From NCBI RefSeq assembly GCF_000423245.1, contig NZ_KE383993.1:62001-126000 (forward strand): 64,000 nt of DNA. The letters are read 5' to 3'. How positions within the stretch are numbered: the first letter of the stretch is position 1; each line of letters starts with the position of its first letter. The stretch comes from Ligilactobacillus ceti DSM 22408 (GTDB taxonomy: Bacteria > Bacillota > Bacilli > Lactobacillales > Lactobacillaceae). The position numbers were made by a program, and so were the translations under genes. Shown piece by piece: positions 46,275-54,774 of this stretch. The notes below the pieces were generated by a model, which saw nothing but the letters and a program-made list of their open reading frames with translations, searched no databases and was not told the DNA's origin.

Positions 46275-47270
46275 ATGAGGGAACAACAAACGGCCTTACA
46301 AGCAGAGATTAGCAATCATTTTGCACGTTTAATTGCGAATAAACAATTAGTCCATGCATACTTATTAACAGGTGCTAAAGGAATTGGTAAACGTGAATTA
46401 GCAATGTGGATTGCTCAAGGAATTTTTTGCCAAGAAAACCACCAAGGCCAACCTTGTTTAGTTTGTAGCGAATGTCAACGAATTCAAAACGAACAACATC
46501 CTGATGTCGTCATGATTGCTCCACAAGGATTATCGATTAAAGTCGATCAAATTCGTTATTTAAAAGCTGAGTTTAGTAAAAGTGGTGTGGAAAGTAAGCG
46601 GAAAATCTTTATTATTGAAGATGCTGAAAAAATGACCGTTAACGCAGCAAATAGTTTGTTGAAATTTTTAGAAGAACCAAGTGGTGAAGTAACAGCATTC
46701 TTGTTAACAAGTCATTTGAATCAAATTTTACCAACAATTGTTTCGCGTTGTCAGTTAGTAGAAGTTCCGGCATTGACAAAAGAGCAACTTAAAGCGAAAC
46801 TAACAGCAACAGGGAACTTTACTAAAAATCAAGTTCAATTGTTAAGTCAATTAACTGATAGTGAACAAGCAGCTCAAGAACTTGGTTCAAAAGAAGGTTT
46901 TTCAGAATTAGTGGAAACTTTATGGCAATGGTTTTATAATATATTGCGTAACAAAGAGCGTAGTTTTGTTGATGTTCAAGTTAGTATTATGCCTTATGTG
47001 AATGATCGACAAGACCAAGAATTAATTTTAGAATTAATATCTTTGCTGGCGCGTGATATGATGTTAGTAAAGTACCAACGATATGAAGAAGTTGCTTTTG
47101 TAAAATATTTAGATAAGTTAGAAGATGCGAGTTTGCATTTAAAACCAGAACAAATTGTGAATGGGGTCGAGTTAGTTTTAACGACACCAAAGCAATTAAA
47201 GATGAATATAACTTTACAAAATATTTTAGAACATTTAACTTTGAAGTTGTCTGAATGTTATCATAGCTGA
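46275..47270 (+). CDS. holB: DNA polymerase III subunit delta'
   Basis: 331 residues. The N-terminal clamp-loader fold has LTGAKGIGKRELA (a P-loop-like stretch), a zinc module (CLVCSECQRI), LLKFLEEPSGEVTAFLLTSH and the SRC motif in TIVSRCQLVEVP. It works with DnaX. SD AAAGGAG before ATG 46275. Confidence 0.94.
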   Translation: MREQQTALQAEISNHFARLIANKQLVHAYLLTGAKGIGKRELAMWIAQGIFCQENHQGQPCLVCSECQRIQNEQHPDVVMIAPQGLSIKVDQIRYLKAEFSKSGVESKRKIFIIEDAEKMTVNAANSLLKFLEEPSGEVTAFLLTSHLNQILPTIVSRCQLVEVPALTKEQLKAKLTATGNFTKNQVQLLSQLTDSEQAAQELGSKEGFSELVETLWQWFYNILRNKERSFVDVQVSIMPYVNDRQDQELILELISLLARDMMLVKYQRYEEVAFVKYLDKLEDASLHLKPEQIVNGVELVLTTPKQLKMNITLQNILEHLTLKLSECYHS

Positions 47271-47289
47271 TGAAGAGCGGGTGAAAAAA

Positions 47290-47631
47290 GTGGATAAAAG
47301 AGAATTATATGATAGTTTTAATGAAATGGGTCAACAGACACAAGTTTTATTAGAACAAATTGAATTAATTAAATATGAGATGACGCGAGTTATTGAAAAA
47401 AATGCAGAATTAGAAATCGAAAATCAACATTTACGAGAAAGATTACATGAATTAGAAGATAAAAAGAAAACTTCCAATGAAACTGGTTTATCCAAATCAC
47501 GGCAAAACTTGGAAAAATTATACGAAGAAGGTTTCCATGTTTGCAACGTTGATAATATGTATGGCTCACGCCGCATTAATGATGAACCTTGCGTCTTTTG
47601 CCAAGATGTAATTTATGGGGAGAGAAGATAA
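47290..47631 (+). CDS. yabA: replication initiation control protein YabA
   Basis: 113 residues. The N-terminal coiled coil (LLEQIELIKYEMTRVIEKNA) tetramerises, and the C-terminal domain has zinc ligands in FHVCNVDNMYG and EPCVFCQDVIYGE. YabA binds DnaA and DnaN to restrain initiation. The GTG at 47281 sits in the SD region, while GTG 47290 gives the usual start DKRELYDSF. The stop overlaps rsmI by one base. Confidence 0.92.
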   Translation: MDKRELYDSFNEMGQQTQVLLEQIELIKYEMTRVIEKNAELEIENQHLRERLHELEDKKKTSNETGLSKSRQNLEKLYEEGFHVCNVDNMYGSRRINDEPCVFCQDVIYGERR

Positions 47632-48521
47632 TGACGCTAAAAGCGCTAAGTAGTTTTAAAGGACAAGAAAATAAAGGATGTTTATCTTTAGTACCAACAC
47701 CAATTGGTAATCTTGGCGATATTACATATCGAGCTTTGGAAACATTAAAAGAAGCTGATTTAATTGCTGCTGAAGATACACGTAATACACAACGTCTTTT
47801 AAATTATTTTGAAATTAAAACACCACAAATTAGTTTTCATGAACATAATACTCAAGAACGGATTCCGCAATTAATTGCTAAAATGCAAGCCGGAGCAAAA
47901 ATTGCTCAAGTCAGTGATGCAGGGATGCCGTCCATTAGTGATCCAGGACATGAATTAGTTGTGGCATGTATTGAAGCGGATATTCCAGTTGTTGCTTTGC
48001 CAGGCGCGAATGCGGCTTTAACAGGTTTAATTGCTTCTGGGATTTGTCCACAACCATTTTTATTTTATGGTTTTTTAGCTCGTAAAAACAAAGAACAACA
48101 AGCTGAGTTAACGAAATTAAATCGTCAAACAGCAACTATGCTCTTTTATGAAGCTCCACATCGTTTGAAAAAAACATTAAAAAATATGGAATCAGTCTTT
48201 GGTTCTGAACGCCAAATTACACTTTGTCGTGAATTAACTAAACGATATGAAGAATATATTCGCGGAACAGTAGCTGAAGTTTTAGCATGGGCTGAAACAA
48301 GTGAAATTCGTGGTGAGTTTGTTATGATTGTGCAAGGAAATCCGCACCCTGAAGAATTAGCTGAGACTTCACCAGCTTTAGAATTAAGTTTTGTGGAACA
48401 AGTTAATTTATTGATGGAACAAGAAAATCTCAAACCAAATGCAGCGATTAAACAAGTTGCGAAAAATAATAACGTCAAACGCCAAGTTGTTTATAATGAA
48501 TTTCATAAAATTGAACAATAA
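47631..48521 (+). CDS. rsmI: 16S rRNA 2'-O-methyltransferase (C1402)
   Basis: 296-residue tetrapyrrole-methylase-fold enzyme. SLVPTPIGNLGDITYRALE, AAEDTRNTQRLL, QVSDAGMPSISDPG and FYEAPHRLKKTL are RsmI signatures. ATG 47631 overlaps the yabA stop (TAATG). A farther upstream in-frame ATG lies inside yabA and has no SD. Confidence 0.95.
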   Translation: MTLKALSSFKGQENKGCLSLVPTPIGNLGDITYRALETLKEADLIAAEDTRNTQRLLNYFEIKTPQISFHEHNTQERIPQLIAKMQAGAKIAQVSDAGMPSISDPGHELVVACIEADIPVVALPGANAALTGLIASGICPQPFLFYGFLARKNKEQQAELTKLNRQTATMLFYEAPHRLKKTLKNMESVFGSERQITLCRELTKRYEEYIRGTVAEVLAWAETSEIRGEFVMIVQGNPHPEELAETSPALELSFVEQVNLLMEQENLKPNAAIKQVAKNNNVKRQVVYNEFHKIEQ

Positions 48522-48543
48522 ATATTTAGTTAGGAAGTAAATT

Positions 48544-49287
48544 ATGACAAGTCAAGTTTATCGTGAAAAGCATCGTGTGTTATATTATGAAACAGATTTA
48601 AAAGGTCGCTTGAAAATAAGTAATTTATTCGATCTTTTAATGGTCGTAGCTGATAATCAAAGTACGCAATTAGGGTTATCATTAGAAGATTTAGCGCAAA
48701 GAAATCGTGGTTGGGTTGTGATGCAACATCATCTTGATGTGAAAAGAATTCCTAAAAATGGTGAATTATTGACTTTGACAACACAAGCTGACCATTATAA
48801 TCGTTTTGTTGGTTATCGTGATTTTTATATTTATGATGAACAAGCAGTTGAAATTGCCCACTTACAAACTGTTTTAGTGATGATTGATCAAACAACACGC
48901 AAATTAATCAGTATTGAAGCAAGTGAGATTGAACCTTTTGGTGCTACTTATGTTAAAAAAAGGCGACGTCTACCAACACCACTGAAACAAACAACTTATC
49001 AATCTGATAAAACATATCGAGTACGTTATTTAGATATTGATATTAATCAGCATGTTAATAACGTTCGCTATTTAGATTGGATTTTTGATAGTTTAAGTTA
49101 TGATTTTTTAAATGAACATGAGATTGTTAGTTTAAATATTCAATATAAAAAAGAAATTAACTATGGTAAAATAGTTCACAGTGAAATGACATATCAACCA
49201 GAGTTGTTGACAAGTTATCACCAAATAACCCAAGATAATGAAACAAGCTGCTTAGCAGAAATTAAATGGGTTCCAATAAAAAAATAA
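48544..49287 (+). CDS. acyl-ACP thioesterase
   Basis: 247 residues with a double hot-dog fold. The first domain has YYETDLKGRLKISNLFDLL and the second VRYLDIDINQHVNNVRYLDW, which carries the Asn-His catalytic positions of FatA-type thioesterases. It releases fatty acids from ACP. It is common in lactobacilli, often near rsmI. SD AGGAAG before ATG 48544. Confidence 0.88.
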   Translation: MTSQVYREKHRVLYYETDLKGRLKISNLFDLLMVVADNQSTQLGLSLEDLAQRNRGWVVMQHHLDVKRIPKNGELLTLTTQADHYNRFVGYRDFYIYDEQAVEIAHLQTVLVMIDQTTRKLISIEASEIEPFGATYVKKRRRLPTPLKQTTYQSDKTYRVRYLDIDINQHVNNVRYLDWIFDSLSYDFLNEHEIVSLNIQYKKEINYGKIVHSEMTYQPELLTSYHQITQDNETSCLAEIKWVPIKK

Positions 49288-49297
49288 ATCAAATTTT

Positions 49298-49331
49298 AAG
49301 TCTTATTCTAGGGGAATTGGACTTATTTTTT
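49298..49331 (+). terminator. terminator after the thioesterase gene
   Basis: Two-part stem AAGTC..ATTC / GAAT..GACTT (49298-49324) followed by a T-rich tail. Confidence 0.65.
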
Positions 49332-49356
49332 TAGGGAAATAGGGGGATTTAATTCG

Positions 49357-50106
49357 ATGGCAGAAGCAGGTCACGATTTTTTAGCACGATTAGGTAAGAG
49401 AAGATTACGTCCAGGAGGAGTAGCGGCGACTAATTGGTTGATGGAACAAGGTGAGTTTCACCCAGGAATGCAAGTTTTAGAAGTAGCTTGCAATATGGGG
49501 ACGACTTCGATTGAATTAGCGAAGAAGTATCAAGTTCAAATTACAGGGATCGATTTGAACCGTAAAGCGTTAGAAAAAGCACAAGTCAATATTAAAAAAG
49601 CTCATTTAGAAGATTTGATTCATGTTCAGCGTGCTAATGCTTTAAAATTACCGTTTCCAGATAATAGTTTTGATATTGTTATTAATGAAGCGATGTTAAC
49701 AATGCTGCCTGAAAATGCTAAAGCAAAAGCTGTGCAAGAATATTATCGTGTTTTAAAACCAGGTGGGAAATTATTAACGCATGATGTTTCTTATTTAGAT
49801 CGGAGTGTTGTTAGTGAGTTAGCAGCTTTGCGTCAAGCAATTAATGTTAATGTCACACCTTTATATATTGATGATTGGAAAGATTTGTTTAAACAGACCG
49901 GGTTCAAACAAGTTGATAGTATTTCTGGACAAATGACTTTAATGTCACCAAAAGGGATGGTACAAGATGAAGGTGTGCCTAATACGTTGCGGATTTTACG
50001 AAATGGTATCAAAAAAGAAAATCGACCTATGTTTAAAAAGATGTTTAAGTTTTTCAATACTAAAGGTAAAAAACTTCGTTATATTGCAGTTACAAGTACG
50101 AAATAA
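49357..50106 (+). CDS. class I SAM-dependent methyltransferase
   Basis: 249 residues of the Methyltransf_11/UbiE-like group. SAM motif I is VLEVACNMGTTSIELA, with ITGIDLNRKALEKA as motif II, DNSFDIVINEAMLTML as motif IV and YYRVLKPGGKLLTHDV after it. The substrate, small molecule or lipid, cannot be told. It stands alone between two terminators. Confidence 0.8.
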   Translation: MAEAGHDFLARLGKRRLRPGGVAATNWLMEQGEFHPGMQVLEVACNMGTTSIELAKKYQVQITGIDLNRKALEKAQVNIKKAHLEDLIHVQRANALKLPFPDNSFDIVINEAMLTMLPENAKAKAVQEYYRVLKPGGKLLTHDVSYLDRSVVSELAALRQAINVNVTPLYIDDWKDLFKQTGFKQVDSISGQMTLMSPKGMVQDEGVPNTLRILRNGIKKENRPMFKKMFKFFNTKGKKLRYIAVTSTK

Positions 50107-50152
50107 TAGTAATTAATAAAAAGTTAAATTTACTTTAAACAAGTAAAAAGAC

Positions 50153-50181
50153 TTTACTTTCGTAATTACATTGTGTACAAT
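50153..50181 (+). promoter_or_regulatory. promoter of dps
   Basis: TTTACT (50153-50158), a 17-base spacer, TACAAT (50176-50181). The -10 overlaps a short palindrome TTGTGTACAA; a PerR site is not convincing. Confidence 0.6.
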
Positions 50182-50212
50182 TGGTTTATAAAGTTTATAG
50201 GAGGTTTTTTTA

Positions 50213-50680
50213 ATGAAATATGAAAAAACAAAAACAGTTTTAAACCAATTAGTCGCTGATCTTAGCCAAATGTCAATGGTAATTCATCAAACACACTGGT
50301 ATATGCGTGGTGCTAATTTCTTAAAATTACATCCTTTAATGGACGATTTTATGGACGAAATTAACGATGAATTAGATGTTATTTCTGAACGTTTAATCAC
50401 ACTTGGTGGTTCACCATTCTCCACATTAGGTGAAATGATTGAAAATACAGGTATTTCTGATGAAAAAGGTGATTACAGTAAATCAAATCAAGATCACTTT
50501 AGAACATTATTAGCTAACTATCGTTATTTAGATGAAGTTTTCGCTAAAGGTATTGAAGTTAGTGATGAAGAAAAAGATTACTGCACACAAGATATTTTCA
50601 TCGGTTTCAAAACAGATATCGAAAAGAAAATTTGGATGATTAGTGCAGAATTAAACGAAGCACCTCAATTAGATAAATAA
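50213..50680 (+). CDS. dps: Dps-like ferritin, DNA-protecting protein
   Basis: 155 residues. The ferroxidase-site pattern is visible: HQTHWYMRGANFLKLHPLMD followed by DEINDELDVISERL. It forms 12-mers that oxidise and store iron and protect DNA under oxidative stress. SD AGGAGG before ATG 50213. Confidence 0.92.
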   Translation: MKYEKTKTVLNQLVADLSQMSMVIHQTHWYMRGANFLKLHPLMDDFMDEINDELDVISERLITLGGSPFSTLGEMIENTGISDEKGDYSKSNQDHFRTLLANYRYLDEVFAKGIEVSDEEKDYCTQDIFIGFKTDIEKKIWMISAELNEAPQLDK

Positions 50681-50691
50681 AATTTAATTCC

Positions 50692-50727
50692 AAAAGAAGT
50701 TAGTTTTTATAGCTAACTTCTTTTTTT
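50692..50727 (+). terminator. terminator after dps
   Basis: A GAAGTTAG/CTAACTTC stem with T7, 12 bases after the dps stop. Confidence 0.88.
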
Positions 50728-50789
50728 AATTTAATATAAAAATAGCAGAAATGACCTTTAAAAGAGTAGTTGGAATATGCTACACTTTA

Positions 50790-50875
50790 GAAGTTACAAA
50801 ACACTTATTCCCGATAGGATTCACATCAGGTGAAAATGCCTTGTAACCAAAATAATATGAACAATTGGGGGAAAT
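50790..50875 (+). promoter_or_regulatory. SMK box (SAM-III) translational riboswitch of metK
   Basis: GTTACAA (50793-50799) pairs with TTGTAAC (50841-50847), with an inner TCAC/GTGA hairpin (50821-50833). TTCCC (50808-50812) can pair with GGGAA (50869-50873) of the GGGGG ribosome-binding site. This matches the SMK box of Lactobacillales metK genes: SAM binding hides the Shine-Dalgarno sequence. Confidence 0.88.
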
Positions 50876-50882
50876 TTATACC

Positions 50883-52070
50883 ATGAAAGAAAGACATTTA
50901 TTTACATCAGAATCCGTTTCTGAAGGACATCCAGATAAAATTGCTGACCAAATTAGTGATGCGATTTTAGATGCGATTTTAGCTAAAGATCCAAACGCCC
51001 GCGTAGCTGCAGAAACAACAGTTACAACTGGTTTAGTTTTAGTTGTTGGTGAAATTACAACGAATGCTTATGTCGACATTCAAAAAGTTGTACGTCAAAC
51101 AATTAAAGAAATTGGATATAATAACGGAAAATTTGGTTTTGATGGCGACAATTGTGCTGTTTTAGTTGCGATTGATGAACAATCTGCTGATATTGCACAA
51201 GGTGTGGATGAATCATTAGAAAAGAAAGCTGATGATCGTGATCCATTAGATGAAATCGGTGCCGGAGATCAAGGGTTAATGTTTGGTTATGCTGTTGATG
51301 AAACACCAGAATTAATGCCATTACCAATCGCCTTAAGTCATAAATTAACACGTAAAATTGCTGAACTTCGCAAGAGTAAAGAATTAGCTTATTTAGGCCC
51401 TGATGCTAAAGCACAAGTTACTGTTGAATATGATGATCATAAAAAACCATTACGAATTGATACAATCGTTATTTCAACACAACATACAGAAGATGTGACT
51501 TTAGATACAATTCGCAAAGATATGTTAGAAAAAGTTGTAGCTGCTGTTATGCCAGCTGAACTTTTAGATGATGAAACAAAATATTTTGTTAATCCAACAG
51601 GTCGCTTTGTAATTGGTGGACCTCAAGGTGATGCTGGTTTAACAGGTCGTAAGATTATTGTTGATACTTATGGCGGCTATGCACGTCATGGTGGTGGTGC
51701 TTTCTCAGGGAAAGATGCTACAAAAGTTGACCGTTCTGCTAGTTATGCAGCACGTTATATCGCTAAAAATATTGTGGCGGCTGGAATTGCTAGTGAAGTT
51801 GAAGTACAACTTGCTTATGCTATTGGTGTAGCACAACCTGTGTCGATTGCTGTTAATACATTTGGAACAAGTCAAGTTAGTGATGAAGCAATCATTGCTG
51901 CTGTCCGGAAAGTTTTTGATTTACGTCCAGCAGGTATTATCGAAATGCTTAACTTACGTCGTCCAATTTATCGTCAAACAGCAGCTTATGGTCACTTTGG
52001 TCGTCCTGATTTAGATTTACCATGGGAAAAGACAGATAAAGTTGATCAATTAAAAGAACTTTTAAAATAG
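50883..52070 (+). CDS. metK: S-adenosylmethionine synthetase
   Basis: 395 residues. It starts [20 protein letters not shown], where the His binds [15 protein letters not shown] and [17 protein letters not shown] are the MetK signatures. It makes SAM from methionine and ATP. The in-frame TTG at 50865 lies within the GGGGG ribosome-binding site, so ATG 50883 is the start. Translation is controlled by the SMK box just upstream. Confidence 0.97.
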   Translation: MKERHLFTSESVSEGHPDKIADQISDAILDAILAKDPNARVAAETTVTTGLVLVVGEITTNAYVDIQKVVRQTIKEIGYNNGKFGFDGDNCAVLVAIDEQSADIAQGVDESLEKKADDRDPLDEIGAGDQGLMFGYAVDETPELMPLPIALSHKLTRKIAELRKSKELAYLGPDAKAQVTVEYDDHKKPLRIDTIVISTQHTEDVTLDTIRKDMLEKVVAAVMPAELLDDETKYFVNPTGRFVIGGPQGDAGLTGRKIIVDTYGGYARHGGGAFSGKDATKVDRSASYAARYIAKNIVAAGIASEVEVQLAYAIGVAQPVSIAVNTFGTSQVSDEAIIAAVRKVFDLRPAGIIEMLNLRRPIYRQTAAYGHFGRPDLDLPWEKTDKVDQLKELLK

Positions 52071-52088
52071 AAGAAAATAATATTTTGA

Positions 52089-52136
52089 GACTTAGCTTTT
52101 TAGTTTATGAAACTAAAAAGTTAGGTCTTTTTTTAG
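52089..52136 (+). terminator. terminator after metK
   Basis: A 19-bp stem with two G-U pairs (52089-52107 with 52111-52129), followed by T7. Confidence 0.93.
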
Positions 52137-52253
52137 TTTTCCACAAGATAATTTAAAATTTCTTTAAGAAATCAAGCTAAATCGAATGCATTTTTAAATT
52201 AGATGGGTTAATATTAAATATGTATAGGTATGCGTAGCAAGGGGGTCCGAACG

Positions 52254-54443
52254 ATGAAGTCGAGAAAAGAACGAATTCAAGCGCAAAAAGAAGCGCTTTT
52301 AACAAAGAAAATAAAATCATTGAAAAAAGCAACTACATATATTGGAACATCTTTATTAGTAGGGACAGCAACTTTAAGTAGTTTAAAAGGGAATGCAAAA
52401 GCAGCTGATGCCAATGTTTTAAATCAAGAAAACGAAGATCAAAAAGATAAAAAAGAACAAACAACTGAAAATCCAACACCAACTGTTGTCACAGAACAAC
52501 AAAAAGCAGCAACACCAAAAGTTATGGCACCAGCACCACCAGCCAGAATTTCACGGTATGCATCATACGCTGCTGTATCTGCGCCAACTAGATTTATTAA
52601 TACGATTGGTGCTGAAGCAAAAGCAATTGCTGATCGTTATGGTATTTATGCATCATTAATGATTGCTCAAGCTGGATTAGAAAGTGCTTGGGGTCAAAGT
52701 TATTTAGCTACAAGTGCACATAATTTGTTTGGGGTTAAATGGCGTGGTACAGGTCAGTATATTATTTTACCAACACAAGAATATTATGGTGGTAAATATC
52801 ATACAGTAAACGCCAAATTCCAACGTTATAATAGTTATTCTGAAGCTTTAACAGCTTATGCTAACTTAATTACACATAATTTTTATAATTCAACGCGTGC
52901 TAATGCGGGTAGTGTGCAAACTGCAGCCTATAATTTACGTCATGGTAAATATGGTTGTTATGCTACAGCACCAAATTATGCACCTTCATTATTAAATGTA
53001 ATTAAAAATTACAACTTAACACGTTTTGATTTAGGCGGTTCAGCTGTAACACCAGCCCAACCAACAACGCCGGACCATAGTTCTAGTCATACGACAAGTG
53101 GTGGCACATATACAGTCAAAGCGGGTGATTCTTTGTGGGCTATTTCGCAAAGAACAGGTGTCTCAGTTAATAACTTGATTGCTTGGAATAATATTAAAGC
53201 TAACTTTATTTATCCGGGTCAAGTTTTGAAATTAAGTTATGCTACACCACAAACACCAAATAAACCTGTCACACCAGCTAAACCAAGTCATCAAATTTCA
53301 GCTAATGGCACATATACAGTTAAATCAGGTGATAGTTTATGGTTAATTGCTAATAATCATAAGATGAGCATTAATGAATTGAAACAGTTAAATAATTTAA
53401 CATCAAATTTTATTTATCCAGGTCAAGTTCTTAAAATTGTGGAAACACAGGCGAAACCAATTCCAAAACCACAACCTAAACCAACGCCTAAACCAGCGCG
53501 TCCAAGTCGTCCGACAACTGGTGGATATACAGTTAAATCAGGTGATAGTATTTGGAAAATTGCAAATGATCATCATATGAGTATGTCAGAATTGAAGTCA
53601 TTGAATAATTTAACTTCAAACTTTATCTATCCAGGCCAAGTCTTAAAAGTTAAAGGATCAACAACTAAACCAGTACGTCCAAGTCGTCCGACAACGGGAG
53701 GGTATACAGTTAAATCAGGTGATAGTATTTGGAAGATTGCGCATGATCATCATATGAGTATGTCAGAATTGAAGTCATTAAATAATTTGAGTTCTGATTT
53801 TATCTATCCAGGCCAAATCTTGAAAGTGAAGGGTTCAACTAGTTCGCATTCGGTGACACCAGCACGTCCAAGTCGTCCTAGCCGTCCAAGTCAACCAAGT
53901 CGTTCAACGGGTGGATATACAGTTAAATCAGGTGATAGTATTTGGAAGATTGCGCATGATCATCATATGAGTATGTCAGAATTGAAGTCATTAAATAATT
54001 TGAGTTCTGATTTTATCTATCCAGGCCAAGTCTTGAAAGTGAAAGGTTCAACTGCTTCTCGTTCAACTAGTCATACAAATACTAGTTCTAGTCGATCGAC
54101 ATCACGTTCAACTAGTGCAACTTATCAAGTTAAAGCTGGCGATAGTTTATGGTTAATTGCAAATAAATACGGGATTACTATCTCAAGTTTGAAGAGCTAT
54201 AATAACTTACCAAACAATTTTATTTATCCAGGCCAAACGTTGAAGATTCCTGGGAAATATGTTTCTGTTAATAAACGTTCAGCTCGCTCAACTAGCTATG
54301 CTAAACGGACATATAATGTTGTGTCAGGTGATAGTTTGTGGAAAATCGCCCAAGCTAATGGTATGACAGTTAATCAATTGAAGACATTGAATCATTTAAC
54401 ATCTGATTCAATTTATGTTGGTCAAAAACTCCGCTTGAATTAA
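52254..54443 (+). CDS. secreted glucosaminidase with seven LysM domains
   Basis: 729 residues. A long basic signal peptide (hydrophobic part IGTSLLVGTATLSSL, cut near NAKAAD) and a Pro/Thr/Gln-rich spacer come first. A GH73 N-acetylglucosaminidase domain (about 110-265) has AQAGLESAWGQS with the catalytic Glu and SAHNLFGVKW. Seven LysM modules follow, each with (S/A)GDS(L/I)W and IYPGQ-type ends, joined by Ser/Thr/Pro/Arg linkers. It binds and cuts peptidoglycan at the cell surface, probably for cell separation. The usual start would be ATG 52254 behind AAGGGGG. Modules 3-5 are almost identical. Confidence 0.92.
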   Translation: MKSRKERIQAQKEALLTKKIKSLKKATTYIGTSLLVGTATLSSLKGNAKAADANVLNQENEDQKDKKEQTTENPTPTVVTEQQKAATPKVMAPAPPARISRYASYAAVSAPTRFINTIGAEAKAIADRYGIYASLMIAQAGLESAWGQSYLATSAHNLFGVKWRGTGQYIILPTQEYYGGKYHTVNAKFQRYNSYSEALTAYANLITHNFYNSTRANAGSVQTAAYNLRHGKYGCYATAPNYAPSLLNVIKNYNLTRFDLGGSAVTPAQPTTPDHSSSHTTSGGTYTVKAGDSLWAISQRTGVSVNNLIAWNNIKANFIYPGQVLKLSYATPQTPNKPVTPAKPSHQISANGTYTVKSGDSLWLIANNHKMSINELKQLNNLTSNFIYPGQVLKIVETQAKPIPKPQPKPTPKPARPSRPTTGGYTVKSGDSIWKIANDHHMSMSELKSLNNLTSNFIYPGQVLKVKGSTTKPVRPSRPTTGGYTVKSGDSIWKIAHDHHMSMSELKSLNNLSSDFIYPGQILKVKGSTSSHSVTPARPSRPSRPSQPSRSTGGYTVKSGDSIWKIAHDHHMSMSELKSLNNLSSDFIYPGQVLKVKGSTASRSTSHTNTSSSRSTSRSTSATYQVKAGDSLWLIANKYGITISSLKSYNNLPNNFIYPGQTLKIPGKYVSVNKRSARSTSYAKRTYNVVSGDSLWKIAQANGMTVNQLKTLNHLTSDSIYVGQKLRLN
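53520..54050 (+). repeat. near-identical LysM repeats 3-5
   Basis: Three LysM-coding units with core sequence starting at 53526, 53703 and 53916 share long identical DNA stretches, including silent sites. The spacing differs (177 and 213 bp) because linker length varies. Modules 4 and 5 are the most alike. Confidence 0.88.
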
Positions 54444-54465
54444 AGCTAGTCTTGTATTTTAAAAG

Positions 54466-54494
54466 TTGATTTGCTAAAATTAAAGAAATAAAAT
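54466..54494 (+). promoter_or_regulatory. promoter of the leuS T-box transcript
   Basis: TTGATT (54466-54471), a 17-base spacer, TAAAAT (54489-54494); start predicted near 54501, just before the T-box. Confidence 0.55.
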
Positions 54495-54504
54495 AAATAA
54501 CAAC

Positions 54505-54753
54505 ATTAATAAGGAATAGTAGGAATTGATTTATTTCAGCGAGTATGTGGTTGGTGCGAACATACAATAAAGAAATTTTGAACTCGCCTTAGTGTTTTCC
54601 TATTGAACTCATAGTAGGTAGGAACGGTATTTCCCGTTATGAAAAGAGTGTTAATAGATTAAATTCTATTAAAATATAGGTGGTACCGCGATAATTACGT
54701 TAACTATTCGTCCTATATAAAGTCTGTAGTGGGCTTTATATAGGACTTTTTTT
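54505..54753 (+). promoter_or_regulatory. T-box leader of leuS
   Basis: The T-box AGGTGGTACCGCG lies at 54678-54690. Stem I has a distal hairpin GTATGT/ACATAC (54543-54564) and, on its 3' side, GAACTC with CTC (54583-54585) as the likely leucine specifier. AATAGA/TCTATT forms stem III. The terminator is a 13-bp stem (54710-54722 with 54734-54746) plus T7. Uncharged tRNA-Leu would favour antitermination through pairing of ATATAGG with CCTATAT. Confidence 0.93.
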
Positions 54754-54774
54754 ATTTAAGAAAGGAAGTTATAT

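Noticed and set aside
50165-50182. PerR-like operator at the dps promoter
   Set aside because: The match to the PerR consensus is poor and the dyad is only four bases per arm.
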